This document shows positions 15,185-22,494 of a DNA stretch of 28,941 nucleotides, piece by piece; within the stretch, counting starts at the first letter, position 1; the number at the start of each line of letters is the position of its first letter. Location: contig JBFMFC010000042.1 in NCBI GenBank assembly GCA_040752195.1, forward strand, positions 1 through 28,941, written 5' to 3'. The stretch comes from DSNY01 sp040752195. GTDB lineage: Bacteria > Pseudomonadota > Gammaproteobacteria > Burkholderiales > Burkholderiaceae_F. The position numbers were made by a program, and so were the translations under genes. The notes beneath the pieces are model-generated. The model worked only from the letters and a program-made list of their open reading frames with translations, was not told the DNA's origin and did no database searches.

Positions 15185-15204
15185 GGCGCGGGACTCTCCG
15201 CGCC
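15185..15204 (-). other. Hairpin in the binding protein-oppB junction
   Basis: GGCGCGG (15185-15191) and CCGCGCC (15198-15204) form a perfect 7-bp stem with a 6-base loop. An alternative stem CTCCG/CGGAG (15196-15210) would compete. Such structures after binding-protein genes are known to keep the binding protein in excess over the permeases; that role is inferred here. Confidence 0.5.
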
Positions 15205-15251
15205 CCGGAGACCCCGCGCAGTGCCGACGGCGGATCAGCGTGGGATCGCGC

Positions 15252-16823
15252 TCACTTCGCGGGCCTGACCTCGAACGCGTACGTGTACTGGTCGGCGCGG
15301 CCGGTGTACGACAGGCCCTTGCGCAGCGCCCAGCTCGACACCTCGTAGTGCACCGGAACGATCGCCTGCAGCTCGCCGATCGCCTTGTCGCTCGCGGCGG
15401 CGAGCATCAGGTTGCGCTTGGTGTCGTCGATGTTGGTCATCGCGGTCAGGATCAGCGCGTCCACGCCGTCGTCCGAGAAGCGCCCGCGGTTGGCCTGCCC
15501 CATCCCGGTGGCCGGGCTGAACGTGCCGATCAGCGCGCGCAGCGGCGACGAGGTCTCGCCCGTTTCCGCGCCCCAGCCGGCGAGGTAGAAGCTGAACTCG
15601 AGCTTGCCCGCGCGCGAGAAGAACACGTTGCTCGGCATCGCTTCGAGCTTGGTGTCGATGCCGGCGCGGGTCAGGAACTGCGCGATCGCCTGCGCGACCT
15701 TCTCGTCGTTGATGTAGCGGTTGTTCGGCGTGTGCAGCGTGATCGAAAAACCGTTCGGGTAGCCCGCTTCGGCGAGCAGCTTCTTCGCCGCTTCCTGGTT
15801 CACCTTCGGCGCGACGAGCTTCTTGCTCGTTCCGGGAAAGAAGTCGGGCAGGAGCTGGCCGGCCGGCTGCGCCTGTCCTTCCATGATCCGCGAGACGATC
15901 GCGTCGCGGTCGATCGCGAGCGAGATCGCCTTGCGCACGCGCACGTCCTTCAGCGGGTTCTTCTCCAGCGGCTTGCCCGACTTGTCGAACACGAAAGGCG
16001 ACTTGTCGCGGTCGCTGTCCATGTGCAGATAGATCAGCCGGTTCGACACCGCCGACGACACCGTCACGCGCGGCTCCTTCTGCAGTCGCGCGATGTCCGC
16101 GGTCGGCACCGCCTCGATCATCTGCACGTCGCCCGCCAGCAGCGCGGCAACGCGCGCGGGCGCATTGCTGATCATCCGCAGCCGAACGGTCTTCCAGTGC
16201 GGCTTCGGGCCCCAGTAGCCGTCGTTGCGCTCGAGCACGACGCGGTCGCCGGCGACGTATTCCTTGAACTTGTACGGCCCGGTGCCGATCATCGCGCGGC
16301 CCGAGTTGAAGTCCTCGGTCTTGGCCGTCTCGGCAACGTGCTTCGGCACGATGCGGATCGCGACCAGGTCGTTCGGCAGCAGCGGATGCGGCCGCGCGGT
16401 CTTCAAGCGCAGCGTCAGCTTGTCGGGCGCGCTGATGTCGGTGATCGGCCGCGTGTAGGTCGCGAACGACGCCGGGCTGTTCGGGACGTTGGGGATGCGC
16501 TTGATCGTCGCGATGACGTCGTCGGCGGTGAACTCGGTGCCGTCGTGCCACTTGACGCCCTTGCGCAGCTTCAGTTCCCAGGTCGTGTCGTCGAGCGCGC
16601 GCCAGCTCTCGGCCAGGCCCGGCTTCAGCTGCTCCTTCGCGTCCTTGTGGACGAGCTTGTCGAAAACGTGATCGGCGACATTGTTGTTCGGCGACAGGTT
16701 GTGGAAGTGCGGGTCGAGCGCGGTCACGGGCGTCGACAACCCGACGACCAGCTCCTGCGCGCCGGCGCCGCCGACGGCGAGCAGCGCCGCGGCGAGCGCG
16801 AAAACGCAACGGGGTAGTTTCAT
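15252..16823 (-). CDS. Periplasmic peptide-binding protein (SBP family 5, DppA/OppA-like)
   Basis: This 523-residue solute-binding protein feeds peptides to the OppBCDF importer. A signal peptide spans 1-22 with an AGA|QE cleavage site; the Cys at position 6 is too early for a lipobox. Family-5 motifs follow: TALDPHFHNLSPNN, LKPGLAESWRALDDTTWELKLRKGVKWHDG (around 65-95), MIGTGPYKFKEY, and DVRVRKAISLAIDRDAIV in the hinge/lobe II region. ATG 16823 is preceded by GGAGGAGAACC, the strongest ribosome site in the window, matching the high expression expected of a binding protein. It is the first gene of a seven-gene operon. Substrate specificity cannot be read from sequence. Confidence 0.94.
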   Translation of the reverse strand: MKLPRCVFALAAALLAVGGAGAQELVVGLSTPVTALDPHFHNLSPNNNVADHVFDKLVHKDAKEQLKPGLAESWRALDDTTWELKLRKGVKWHDGTEFTADDVIATIKRIPNVPNSPASFATYTRPITDISAPDKLTLRLKTARPHPLLPNDLVAIRIVPKHVAETAKTEDFNSGRAMIGTGPYKFKEYVAGDRVVLERNDGYWGPKPHWKTVRLRMISNAPARVAALLAGDVQMIEAVPTADIARLQKEPRVTVSSAVSNRLIYLHMDSDRDKSPFVFDKSGKPLEKNPLKDVRVRKAISLAIDRDAIVSRIMEGQAQPAGQLLPDFFPGTSKKLVAPKVNQEAAKKLLAEAGYPNGFSITLHTPNNRYINDEKVAQAIAQFLTRAGIDTKLEAMPSNVFFSRAGKLEFSFYLAGWGAETGETSSPLRALIGTFSPATGMGQANRGRFSDDGVDALILTAMTNIDDTKRNLMLAAASDKAIGELQAIVPVHYEVSSWALRKGLSYTGRADQYTYAFEVRPAK

Positions 16824-16937
16824 GGTTCTCCTCCGAGCCTCGATGGCGGCGCAAGGATAAGCCAAGCGCCGGCGCGCGTGCCCCGCGGCGGTCGGCTTTG
16901 ACCCAGCGCAGAGCGGTGCGCCGCGGCGTCGCGCACG

Positions 16938-17387
16938 ATGCGGTCCATGGACGCACGGACAAACCCCTACGACATCGACCCGCAGGACACGGGCGCGCTG
17001 CGCCGGCGTGCCCGGCTCGCCACGGCGCGGCTCACGCGCGAGCTGAAGACGATCCACGCGATGCTCAAAATCTGGTGCCGCGACCATCACGGCATGCACG
17101 GCGCGCTGTGCGTCGAGTGCCAGGAGTTCATGACGTACGCGACGAGAAGGCTCGCCGGCTGCCCGTACGGCGCGGACAAGCCGACGTGCAGCCACTGCCG
17201 GATCCATTGCTACGGTCCGGTCGAGCGCGAGCACGTGAAGGCCGTGATGCGCTACGCCGGCCCGAAGATGATGTTCCGGCACCCCTGGCTCGCGATCGCC
17301 CACCTGCTCGACGGCCGTCGTCCGGCACCGCCCAAGCCGCGGGCGAAGCCCGCGCAGCGGGCCGACGGCGGCGCGGGAAGCGATTAG
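16938..17387 (+). CDS. YgbA-like nitrous oxide-stimulated promoter family protein
   Basis: This 149-residue Cys-rich protein (C47, C58, C61, C75, C84, C87, C91) has the family pattern HGALCVECQEF, ATRRLAGCPYG, KPTCSHCRIHCY and VMRYAGPKMMFRHPWLAIAHLLDG. It belongs to the family annotated after E. coli YgbA, a nitric-oxide/NsrR-associated gene. CxxC pairs at 58-61 and 84-87 plus nearby Cys/His suggest metal or iron-sulfur binding, which is inference. The start could be 16938 (MRSMDAR) or 16947 (MDAR); neither has a clear ribosome site. The C-terminal tail after about residue 127 is low-complexity Pro/Ala/Lys. Its stop is 4 bp from the convergent ftsY stop. Confidence 0.87.
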   Translation: MRSMDARTNPYDIDPQDTGALRRRARLATARLTRELKTIHAMLKIWCRDHHGMHGALCVECQEFMTYATRRLAGCPYGADKPTCSHCRIHCYGPVEREHVKAVMRYAGPKMMFRHPWLAIAHLLDGRRPAPPKPRAKPAQRADGGAGSD

Positions 17388-17391
17388 CCGG

Positions 17392-18327
17392 TTAGCCGCC
17401 GACCAGCGCTTCGGCGAACTCGCGCGCGGCGAAGGGCTGCAGGTCCTCGATGCCCTCGCCGACGCCGATAAAACGGATCGGGATCGGCCGGCCGGGGTGC
17501 TCGCGCGTGCGTTGCGCGGCGATCGCGGCCAGCACGCCGCCCTTGGCCGTGCCGTCGAGCTTCGTGATGACGAGCCCCGTCAGCCCGATCGCTTCGTCGA
17601 ACGCCTTGACCTGCGCGAGCGCGTTCTGGCCGTTGGTGCCGTCGAGCACGAGGATCACCTCGTGCGGCGCGCCGGGCAGCGCCTTGTCGATCGCCTTTTT
17701 CACGCGCTTCAACTCGTCCATCAGGTGAAGCTGCGTGGGCAGCCGCCCGGCGGTGTCGGCGATCAGCACGTCGATGCCGCGCGCCTTCGCGGCGGCCACG
17801 GCGTCGAAAACGACTGCGGCCGGATCGCCGCTCGCCTGCTGGATCACCTCGACGCCGTTGCGCTGCCCCCAGATCGCGAGCTGCTCGCGCGCGGCCGCGC
17901 GGAAGGTGTCGCCGGCGGCGAGCAGCACGGTCCTGTGCCGGTCCGCCAGCCAGTGTGCGAGCTTGCCGATCGAGGTCGTCTTGCCCGCGCCGTTGACTCC
18001 CGCGACCATGATTACCAGCGGCTTGGCGCGGTCCAGGTCGAGCGGACCTTCGCACGGCGCGAGCAGCTTGGCGATCTCGTCGCGCAGCGCGTCGCGCACC
18101 TGCTCCGGCGTTTTCAGCCCCTGCAGTTTGACCCGCGTGCGCACCGCGTCGAGCAGCTCGCGCGTCGTCGCCACGCCCACGTCGGCCTGGATCAGCGCGA
18201 CTTCGAGGTCCTCGAACAGCGCCTCGTCGATCACGCCGCCCGAGAACAGCCCGGCGATGTTCACGCGCGTGCGCGCCAGCCCCTGCTTCAGTCGAGCGAG
18301 CCAGCCGGGCTTGGGGGTCGAGTTCAC
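17392..18327 (-). CDS. ftsY: Signal recognition particle receptor FtsY
   Basis: This 311-residue SRP GTPase docks ribosome-SRP complexes at the inner membrane. The N domain is a helical bundle (about 10-95). The G domain has G1 GVNGAGKTTS (110-119), the insertion-box region GDTFRAAAREQLAIW (139-153), G3 DTAGR (191-195), G4 TKLDGTAKGG (255-264) and the C-terminal FIGVGEGIEDLQPF. The long acidic A domain of E. coli FtsY (497 residues) is absent; only a short start precedes the N domain, as in many bacteria, with membrane contact probably made by the amphipathic WLARLKQGLARTR stretch. It is divergent from rsmD (83 bp apart) and separated from ftsEX. Confidence 0.96.
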   Translation of the reverse strand: MNSTPKPGWLARLKQGLARTRVNIAGLFSGGVIDEALFEDLEVALIQADVGVATTRELLDAVRTRVKLQGLKTPEQVRDALRDEIAKLLAPCEGPLDLDRAKPLVIMVAGVNGAGKTTSIGKLAHWLADRHRTVLLAAGDTFRAAAREQLAIWGQRNGVEVIQQASGDPAAVVFDAVAAAKARGIDVLIADTAGRLPTQLHLMDELKRVKKAIDKALPGAPHEVILVLDGTNGQNALAQVKAFDEAIGLTGLVITKLDGTAKGGVLAAIAAQRTREHPGRPIPIRFIGVGEGIEDLQPFAAREFAEALVGG

Positions 18328-18410
18328 GGGGAAACTGCTGCGGCGCTGCGAAGGGCGCGCAGTCTAGCAAGCGCCTCGACGGTCCCTTCGATCCGGGCAG
18401 AATCACACTG

Positions 18411-18856
18411 ATGAAGCGCAATCGGCCATCCGCAGTCGGCACGCCCCACCGCGTTCGAATCATCGGCGGCGCATGGAAGCGCACGCCGATCCCGGTCGCG
18501 AATGAGCCGGGGCTGCGGCCCACGCCCGATCGCGTGCGCGAGACGCTGTTCAACTGGATCGCGCACTTGCGACCGGATCTGGAGGCGCTGCGCGGGCTCG
18601 ATCTGTTCGCCGGCACCGGCGCGCTCGGTTTCGAGCTGGCTTCGCGCGGCGCGGCACACGTCACGCTCGTCGAACGCGATCCGAAGCTCGCCGCAAGGCT
18701 GCGCGCGCTGCGCGACAAGCTGGGCGCGACACGGATCGACATCGCCGTGGGCGACGCCTTGGCGACGGTCTCGAGGCTGGCGGACCAGAGCTTCGACCTC
18801 GTGTTCATCGACCCGCCGTACGACAGCGGCCTGCTCGTCCCCGCGCTCGATGCCGT
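18411..18856 (+). CDS. rsmD: 16S rRNA (guanine966-N2)-methyltransferase RsmD, 3' end lost in gap
   Basis: RsmD methylates G966 of 16S rRNA using S-adenosylmethionine. The visible 148 residues include RVRIIGGAWKRTPIPV, the RPTPDRVRETLFNWI motif, SAM motif I LDLFAGTGALG (63-73), the acidic VERDP (87-91) and catalytic DPPY (134-137). The gene runs into the N gap. The family has about 190 residues, so roughly 40-50 C-terminal residues and the stop are missing. It is divergent from ftsY and directly upstream of coaD, the usual rsmD-coaD pair. Confidence 0.93.
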
Positions 18857-18956
18857 NNNNNNNNNNNNNNNNNNNNNNNNNNNNNNNNNNNNNNNNNNNN
18901 NNNNNNNNNNNNNNNNNNNNNNNNNNNNNNNNNNNNNNNNNNNNNNNNNNNNNNNN
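18857..18956. other. 100-N scaffold gap inside rsmD
   Basis: Unlike the gap in ftsX, no duplicated sequence flanks this one, so bases are truly missing and the real length is unknown. The rsmD 3' end and the rsmD-coaD junction are lost. Bases 18957-19011 hold only the coaD leader, with AAGGGGAAAGG before its start codon. Confidence 0.95.
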
Positions 18957-19011
18957 ATAATCGCCCCCGGCGCGCCCGCGCGGCCCGTCCGTTTCGCCCA
19001 AGGGGAAAGGC

Positions 19012-19521
19012 ATGAGCATGGTGATCGCGGTGTATCCGGGCACGTTCGACCCGCTGACACGCGGGCACGAAGACCTCGTGCGGCGTGCGGCGGGGCTGTT
19101 CAGCAAGCTCGTCGTCGGTGTGGCCGACAGCCGCGCAAAGAAGCCGTTCTTCACGATGGACGAGCGCATCACGATCGCGCGCGAGGTGCTCGGCCACTAT
19201 CCGAACGTCGAAGTCGCGGGCTTTCGCGGCCTGCTGAAGGACTTCGTTCGCGAACAGCACGCGCGCGTGATCGTTCGCGGTCTGCGCGCGGTCAGCGACT
19301 TCGAGTACGAGTTCCAGATGGCCGGCATGAACCGCTACCTGCTGCCCGACGTCGAGACGATGTTCCTGACACCGTCGGACCAGTACCAGTTCATCTCGGG
19401 GACCATCGTTCGCGAGATCGCCACGCTCGGCGGCGACGTCAGCAAGTTCGTCTTCCCGTCGGTCGAGAAGTGGCTGCGCGCGAAGATCGCTCAGATGGGC
19501 GGACCGGAGAGCGCCGACTGA
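19012..19521 (+). CDS. coaD: Phosphopantetheine adenylyltransferase CoaD
   Basis: CoaD adenylates 4'-phosphopantetheine to dephospho-CoA, the penultimate step of coenzyme A synthesis. The 169-residue protein has the nucleotidyltransferase motif GTFDPLTRGH (10-19), VRGLRAVSDFEYEFQMAGMNR and the ISGTIVREIA version of the ISSTxxR motif. Length is typical. ATG 19012 has AAGGGGAAAGG upstream; a second in-frame ATG at 19018 is also possible and gives the more usual MVIAVYPGTFDP start. The DUF418 gene begins 14 bp after the stop. Confidence 0.96.
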   Translation: MSMVIAVYPGTFDPLTRGHEDLVRRAAGLFSKLVVGVADSRAKKPFFTMDERITIAREVLGHYPNVEVAGFRGLLKDFVREQHARVIVRGLRAVSDFEYEFQMAGMNRYLLPDVETMFLTPSDQYQFISGTIVREIATLGGDVSKFVFPSVEKWLRAKIAQMGGPESAD

Positions 19522-19535
19522 AGCCGGGCGAGCCG

Positions 19536-20735
19536 GTGCGGCGCGCGCGCATCGAACTCGTCGACGCGCTGCGCGCGTTCGCGCTCGCCGGCATCCTGCA
19601 GGTCAACATCCAGTCGTTCGTGTGGGGCGCCGGCGATTCGCTCGGCTACTTCGCTGGGCCGCCGAGCGCCGCCGACGCGGCGGCGCATCTGTTGGTCGGC
19701 ACATTCGTCGCCACCAAGTTCATCTCGATCTTCGCGTTCCTGTTCGGCTTCGGCGCGGCGCTGCAAATGAGGTCGATCCGCCGGATGTGCGGGGGTGACA
19801 GCGAGGCGGCGAAGACCGTGTACCGCCGCCGGCTGTGCTTCCTGCTGGCGCTCGGCGTCGCGCACGGGCTCTTCTTGTACTACGGCGACATCCTCGCGTT
19901 CTACGCGCTCGCCGGCTTCGTGCTCGTGCGCTACATGGACCGGCGGCCGGCGGCGCTCGCACGCGCGACGCGCAACTGGTGGATCGCGTTCGCGGTTCTC
20001 ACGGTCGCGTTGACGGCGCTGCTGGAGGCGGCGCGGGGCGCGCTGCCGCCCGAAGTCGACCCGGCGCTGATCCCGCAGGACGTCGTCGACAAGTTCGTCG
20101 TCTTCACCGAAGGCGGTTACTGGGAGCAGTTCGCTCCGCGCGCGGCCGACTTTGCCTACATCGTGCTCGTGATGGGACCGTTCGCCGCGCCGCAGATCGT
20201 CGCGCTGTTCCTGCTCGGCCATCTCGCCGCGCGGCTTGGGTGGATCGCGCATCCCGAGCGCCATCCGCGCGTCTGGCGCGCGGCGTTCGCCATCGGCATC
20301 GCGGCGGCTCCGTTCGCGGTCGCCGGCGCCTGGCTCAACTACGAGACGATGGTCGACTCGCCCGGCGACCCGAGTCTGGTCGGCTTCGGGCTGCAGACCT
20401 TCGGCTCGCTGCTCGCCTGCTTGTACGTCGCCGCGATCGTCCGCTGGCGCGAGACCGCGCCGCTCGCCGCTGCCATCCGCTGGCTCGCGCCGGCGGGGCG
20501 CATGCCGCTGACGAACTACCTGCTGCAGTCGGTCGCGATGGGCGCGCTGCTGTCGGGCTGGGGGCTCGGGCTGGGCGCCGTGCTCGGCAAGGCGCAGCTC
20601 GCAGGGCTTGCGGCTGCGATCGTGGCGGTCCAGCTCGTCGCGAGCCGCGCCTGGATCGCGCGCTTCGGGCAGGGGCCCGTCGAAGCGCTGTGGCGGACGG
20701 TGACCTACGCCCCGCTGCGTTCCCGCTCGGGCTAG
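19536..20735 (+). CDS. DUF418/YeiB-family multi-pass membrane protein
   Basis: This is a 399-residue inner-membrane protein. It starts with RIELVDALRAFALAGILQVNIQSF, the usual opening of the family (first helix with an Asn). Then come a long hydrophobic region with FISIFAFLFGFGAALQM and GVAHGLFLYYGDILAFYALAGFVLV, and the C-terminal DUF418 pattern LAPAGRMPLTNYLLQSVAMGALLSGWGLGLG. About eight to ten membrane helices are expected. The function is unproven; relatives have been proposed as acyl carriers or transporters. GTG 19536 is the first plausible start after the coaD stop and gives the family length (E. coli YeiB is 385 residues); no strong ribosome site is seen, so coupling to coaD is likely. 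Convergent 4-bp overlap with the next gene. Confidence 0.85.
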   Translation: MRRARIELVDALRAFALAGILQVNIQSFVWGAGDSLGYFAGPPSAADAAAHLLVGTFVATKFISIFAFLFGFGAALQMRSIRRMCGGDSEAAKTVYRRRLCFLLALGVAHGLFLYYGDILAFYALAGFVLVRYMDRRPAALARATRNWWIAFAVLTVALTALLEAARGALPPEVDPALIPQDVVDKFVVFTEGGYWEQFAPRAADFAYIVLVMGPFAAPQIVALFLLGHLAARLGWIAHPERHPRVWRAAFAIGIAAAPFAVAGAWLNYETMVDSPGDPSLVGFGLQTFGSLLACLYVAAIVRWRETAPLAAAIRWLAPAGRMPLTNYLLQSVAMGALLSGWGLGLGAVLGKAQLAGLAAAIVAVQLVASRAWIARFGQGPVEALWRTVTYAPLRSRSG

Positions 20736-21565
20736 CGCGACGGCGTCGCGCCGATCTCTTCGACCTTCAGCCACACCCCGCGCCGGTTCGTTTCGGCGCG
20801 TTGACCGGACGACAGCAGACCGCTCGACTGCCACTCGCCGCGCACGTCGGCGCCGCCGACCGCGATCCATTCGCCGAGCCGGCCGCGCACCGTCGTCGCG
20901 AGCTGCGCGCGTTCGACCGCGCCGGCGACGATCTCCGACTGTTCGGGCGCGAGTTCGACCGTCACCATGTCGCCCACGATCTGCGGCTGCGCGTGGAAGC
21001 CGGTGACCGCGTCGTAGTGCACGGTGCCGCGCAGTTCGGTCAAACCCTGCGGCGTGACGACGAACTGGCGGAAGCTCATCGGGATCGCCGTGCCGATCGC
21101 GATGTACGCGCGGCCGCCCTCGAGCACGCGGATGCGCTGCTCGGCGCTGCGCGTGCCAATCGTTCGCGCATCGGCCGCCTCGACGTCGACGTTGCCGTTC
21201 ACGCGCCGGTTGCTGATCGTCACGCTGCCGTCGGCGCCGACCGCGCGCTCGCCGCTTTCGGCCTCGCGATCCTGTCGCACCGTGATCACCAGCTCGCGCG
21301 GCGCGCGGTCGAGCGTCGCGAGCAGTTGCTTCAGTTGCCGCGCGTTGGCGGGCGAGGCTCGCAGGAAGAGCTGGTAGCCCTGCCCGGTCAGCGCGCCGCC
21401 GGGCTCGAGAAACGCGCGCAGCGTGGGCAGCACCTGCTCCGCGGTGCGATGGCGCAGCGCGATGATCTCGATGTCCTGCGCGCGGCCGGGGCGGGCGAAG
21501 ACGATGGCGGCAATCGTCGCCAGAAAGGCGCGCCGCGAGATCGCCGGCGGCGACGCCTCGGACAT
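20732..21565 (-). CDS. Exported protein with secretin N-domain-like region, function unknown
   Basis: This 277-residue protein has a twin-arginine-like export signal (SRRAFLATIAAIVFA, 10-24; probable cleavage near Ala29-Gln30). Residues about 31-100 (IEIIALRHRTAEQVLPTLRAFL ... ANARQLKQLLATLD) look like the NolW/secretin N-domain repeat of type II/III secretion outer-membrane secretins. The rest is beta-rich (GGRAYIAIGTAIPM, WIAVGG) but far too short for a secretin barrel, and no other secretion genes are near. ATG 21565 is chosen because it precedes the signal sequence; the frame stays open upstream only through the palindromic repeat. Its ribosome site GAGGGGG is the edge of that repeat. Confidence 0.75.
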   Translation of the reverse strand: MSEASPPAISRRAFLATIAAIVFARPGRAQDIEIIALRHRTAEQVLPTLRAFLEPGGALTGQGYQLFLRASPANARQLKQLLATLDRAPRELVITVRQDREAESGERAVGADGSVTISNRRVNGNVDVEAADARTIGTRSAEQRIRVLEGGRAYIAIGTAIPMSFRQFVVTPQGLTELRGTVHYDAVTGFHAQPQIVGDMVTVELAPEQSEIVAGAVERAQLATTVRGRLGEWIAVGGADVRGEWQSSGLLSSGQRAETNRRGVWLKVEEIGATPSR

Positions 21566-21650
21566 CCCCCTCGGCCCCGCTTCGTGAAAGAGGGGAGGGG
21601 ACCACGGACTGCGGTCGACCTCCCTTTGAAAAAGCGGGGTCGGGGGGTCT
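21566..21650. repeat. REPIN-like palindromic repeat between MOSC and secretin-like genes
   Basis: Two imperfect inverted arms of about 30 bp, each with the order CCCC-CG(A/G)CCCCGCTT-AAAG-GGAGG, occupy 21566-21598 and about 21619-21650. A short spacer itself contains GACC...GGTC. Transcribed on the minus strand it would fold into one long hairpin. Its left edge supplies the purine run before ATG 21565. Only one copy is visible, so the repeat-family status is inferred from the paired-arm layout. Confidence 0.6.
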
Positions 21651-21660
21651 TTCTTGCGGC

Positions 21661-22494
21661 TCACAGGTCGAGCTCGACTTCGACTTCGTCGCCGACGGCG
21701 AGCCACGTGCCGGCGCCTTCGACGACGATCGCGTTGACGCCGAACATCACGCCGCCTTCACGCCGCCGGTAAGTGGCGAGCAGATCGGGGACGACGTTCG
21801 ACGCCTCGCCGGTGGCCGGATCGACCCCCGGGACCGTGCAGCGCGCGCAAGGCTTGACGACGCGCAGTTCGGCGCCGTCGATGCGCAGCGTCTTCGCGTA
21901 GTCCTCCTCGAACGCGGGCAGTCCGTCGAGCACGATGTTGGGACGAAAGCGCTCCATCGCGATCGCGCCATGCCCCCGTTGGGCGAGCTTCGCGTTGACG
22001 TCGTCGAGCGAAGCCTGCCCGGTGACCAGCAGCGCGAACGCGTCGGCGAACTTGTACGGCGCGTCGTGCTTGCCCGTGTAGCGCGGGTTCGACAGCCGCT
22101 GCCCTTCGGGATCGAACCGAACGAGCCGCGCGGGCCGGCCCAGGAAGCTCGTGAACCACGCGTCGGCGATCTCGCCCTGGGTGACCGCGGAGATCGCGTC
22201 GTCCCACACGCGCACGGAAACGACGTCGCCCTCGGACTCGTAGGGCACTTCGAGCTGCAGCATGCCCGGCGCCTTCAGCAGCATCGAGCTCGTCGCGAGC
22301 CGCGTTTCGATCAGCGCCATGCGCGGAAACTCGCGCTGGCTGAGAAACTCGCCGCGCTCGTCGACGACGACCCATTCGCGGTCGCCGATCTCCTCGACTT
22401 CGAGTCCGGTCGCGGCGAGCCTTGCCGCGCGCAGCGCAACGCCGCGGCAGCCCTTGATCGGGTACAGATTCAGCGCGCTGATCGTCGCCTTCAT
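21661..22494 (-). CDS. MOSC-domain protein, YcbX/mARC-like molybdenum cofactor enzyme
   Basis: This 277-residue protein has an N-terminal MOSC beta-barrel (about 1-120; opening ISALNLYPIKGCRGV) and a MOSC domain (about 125-277) with RFRPNIVLDGLPAFEEDYA and KPCARCTVPGVDPATGE. C216 or C219 is the expected molybdenum ligand, by analogy with mARC. Such enzymes reduce N-hydroxylated compounds using the sulfurated Mo cofactor. E. coli YcbX (369 residues) carries an extra C-terminal ferredoxin domain that is absent here, so a separate electron donor would be needed. The start ATG 22494 overlaps the asmA stop by 4 bp. Confidence 0.9.
   Translation of the reverse strand: MKATISALNLYPIKGCRGVALRAARLAATGLEVEEIGDREWVVVDERGEFLSQREFPRMALIETRLATSSMLLKAPGMLQLEVPYESEGDVVSVRVWDDAISAVTQGEIADAWFTSFLGRPARLVRFDPEGQRLSNPRYTGKHDAPYKFADAFALLVTGQASLDDVNAKLAQRGHGAIAMERFRPNIVLDGLPAFEEDYAKTLRIDGAELRVVKPCARCTVPGVDPATGEASNVVPDLLATYRRREGGVMFGVNAIVVEGAGTWLAVGDEVEVELDL

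Noticed and set aside
15163..15251. tRNA or other structured RNA in the binding protein-oppB gap
   Set aside because: No cloverleaf or acceptor pattern; only a short hairpin consistent with an intercistronic element.
16840..16880. Sigma-54 promoter (TTGGC ... TTGC) upstream of the peptide-binding protein
   Set aside because: On the minus strand the GG-to-GC spacing is one base short of the strict sigma-54 requirement.
16896..16911. FNR/NnrR-type site TTTGACCCAGCGCAGA upstream of the ygbA-like gene
   Set aside because: Only the left half-site matches, and it lies about 35 bp from the start codon, too close for normal activation.
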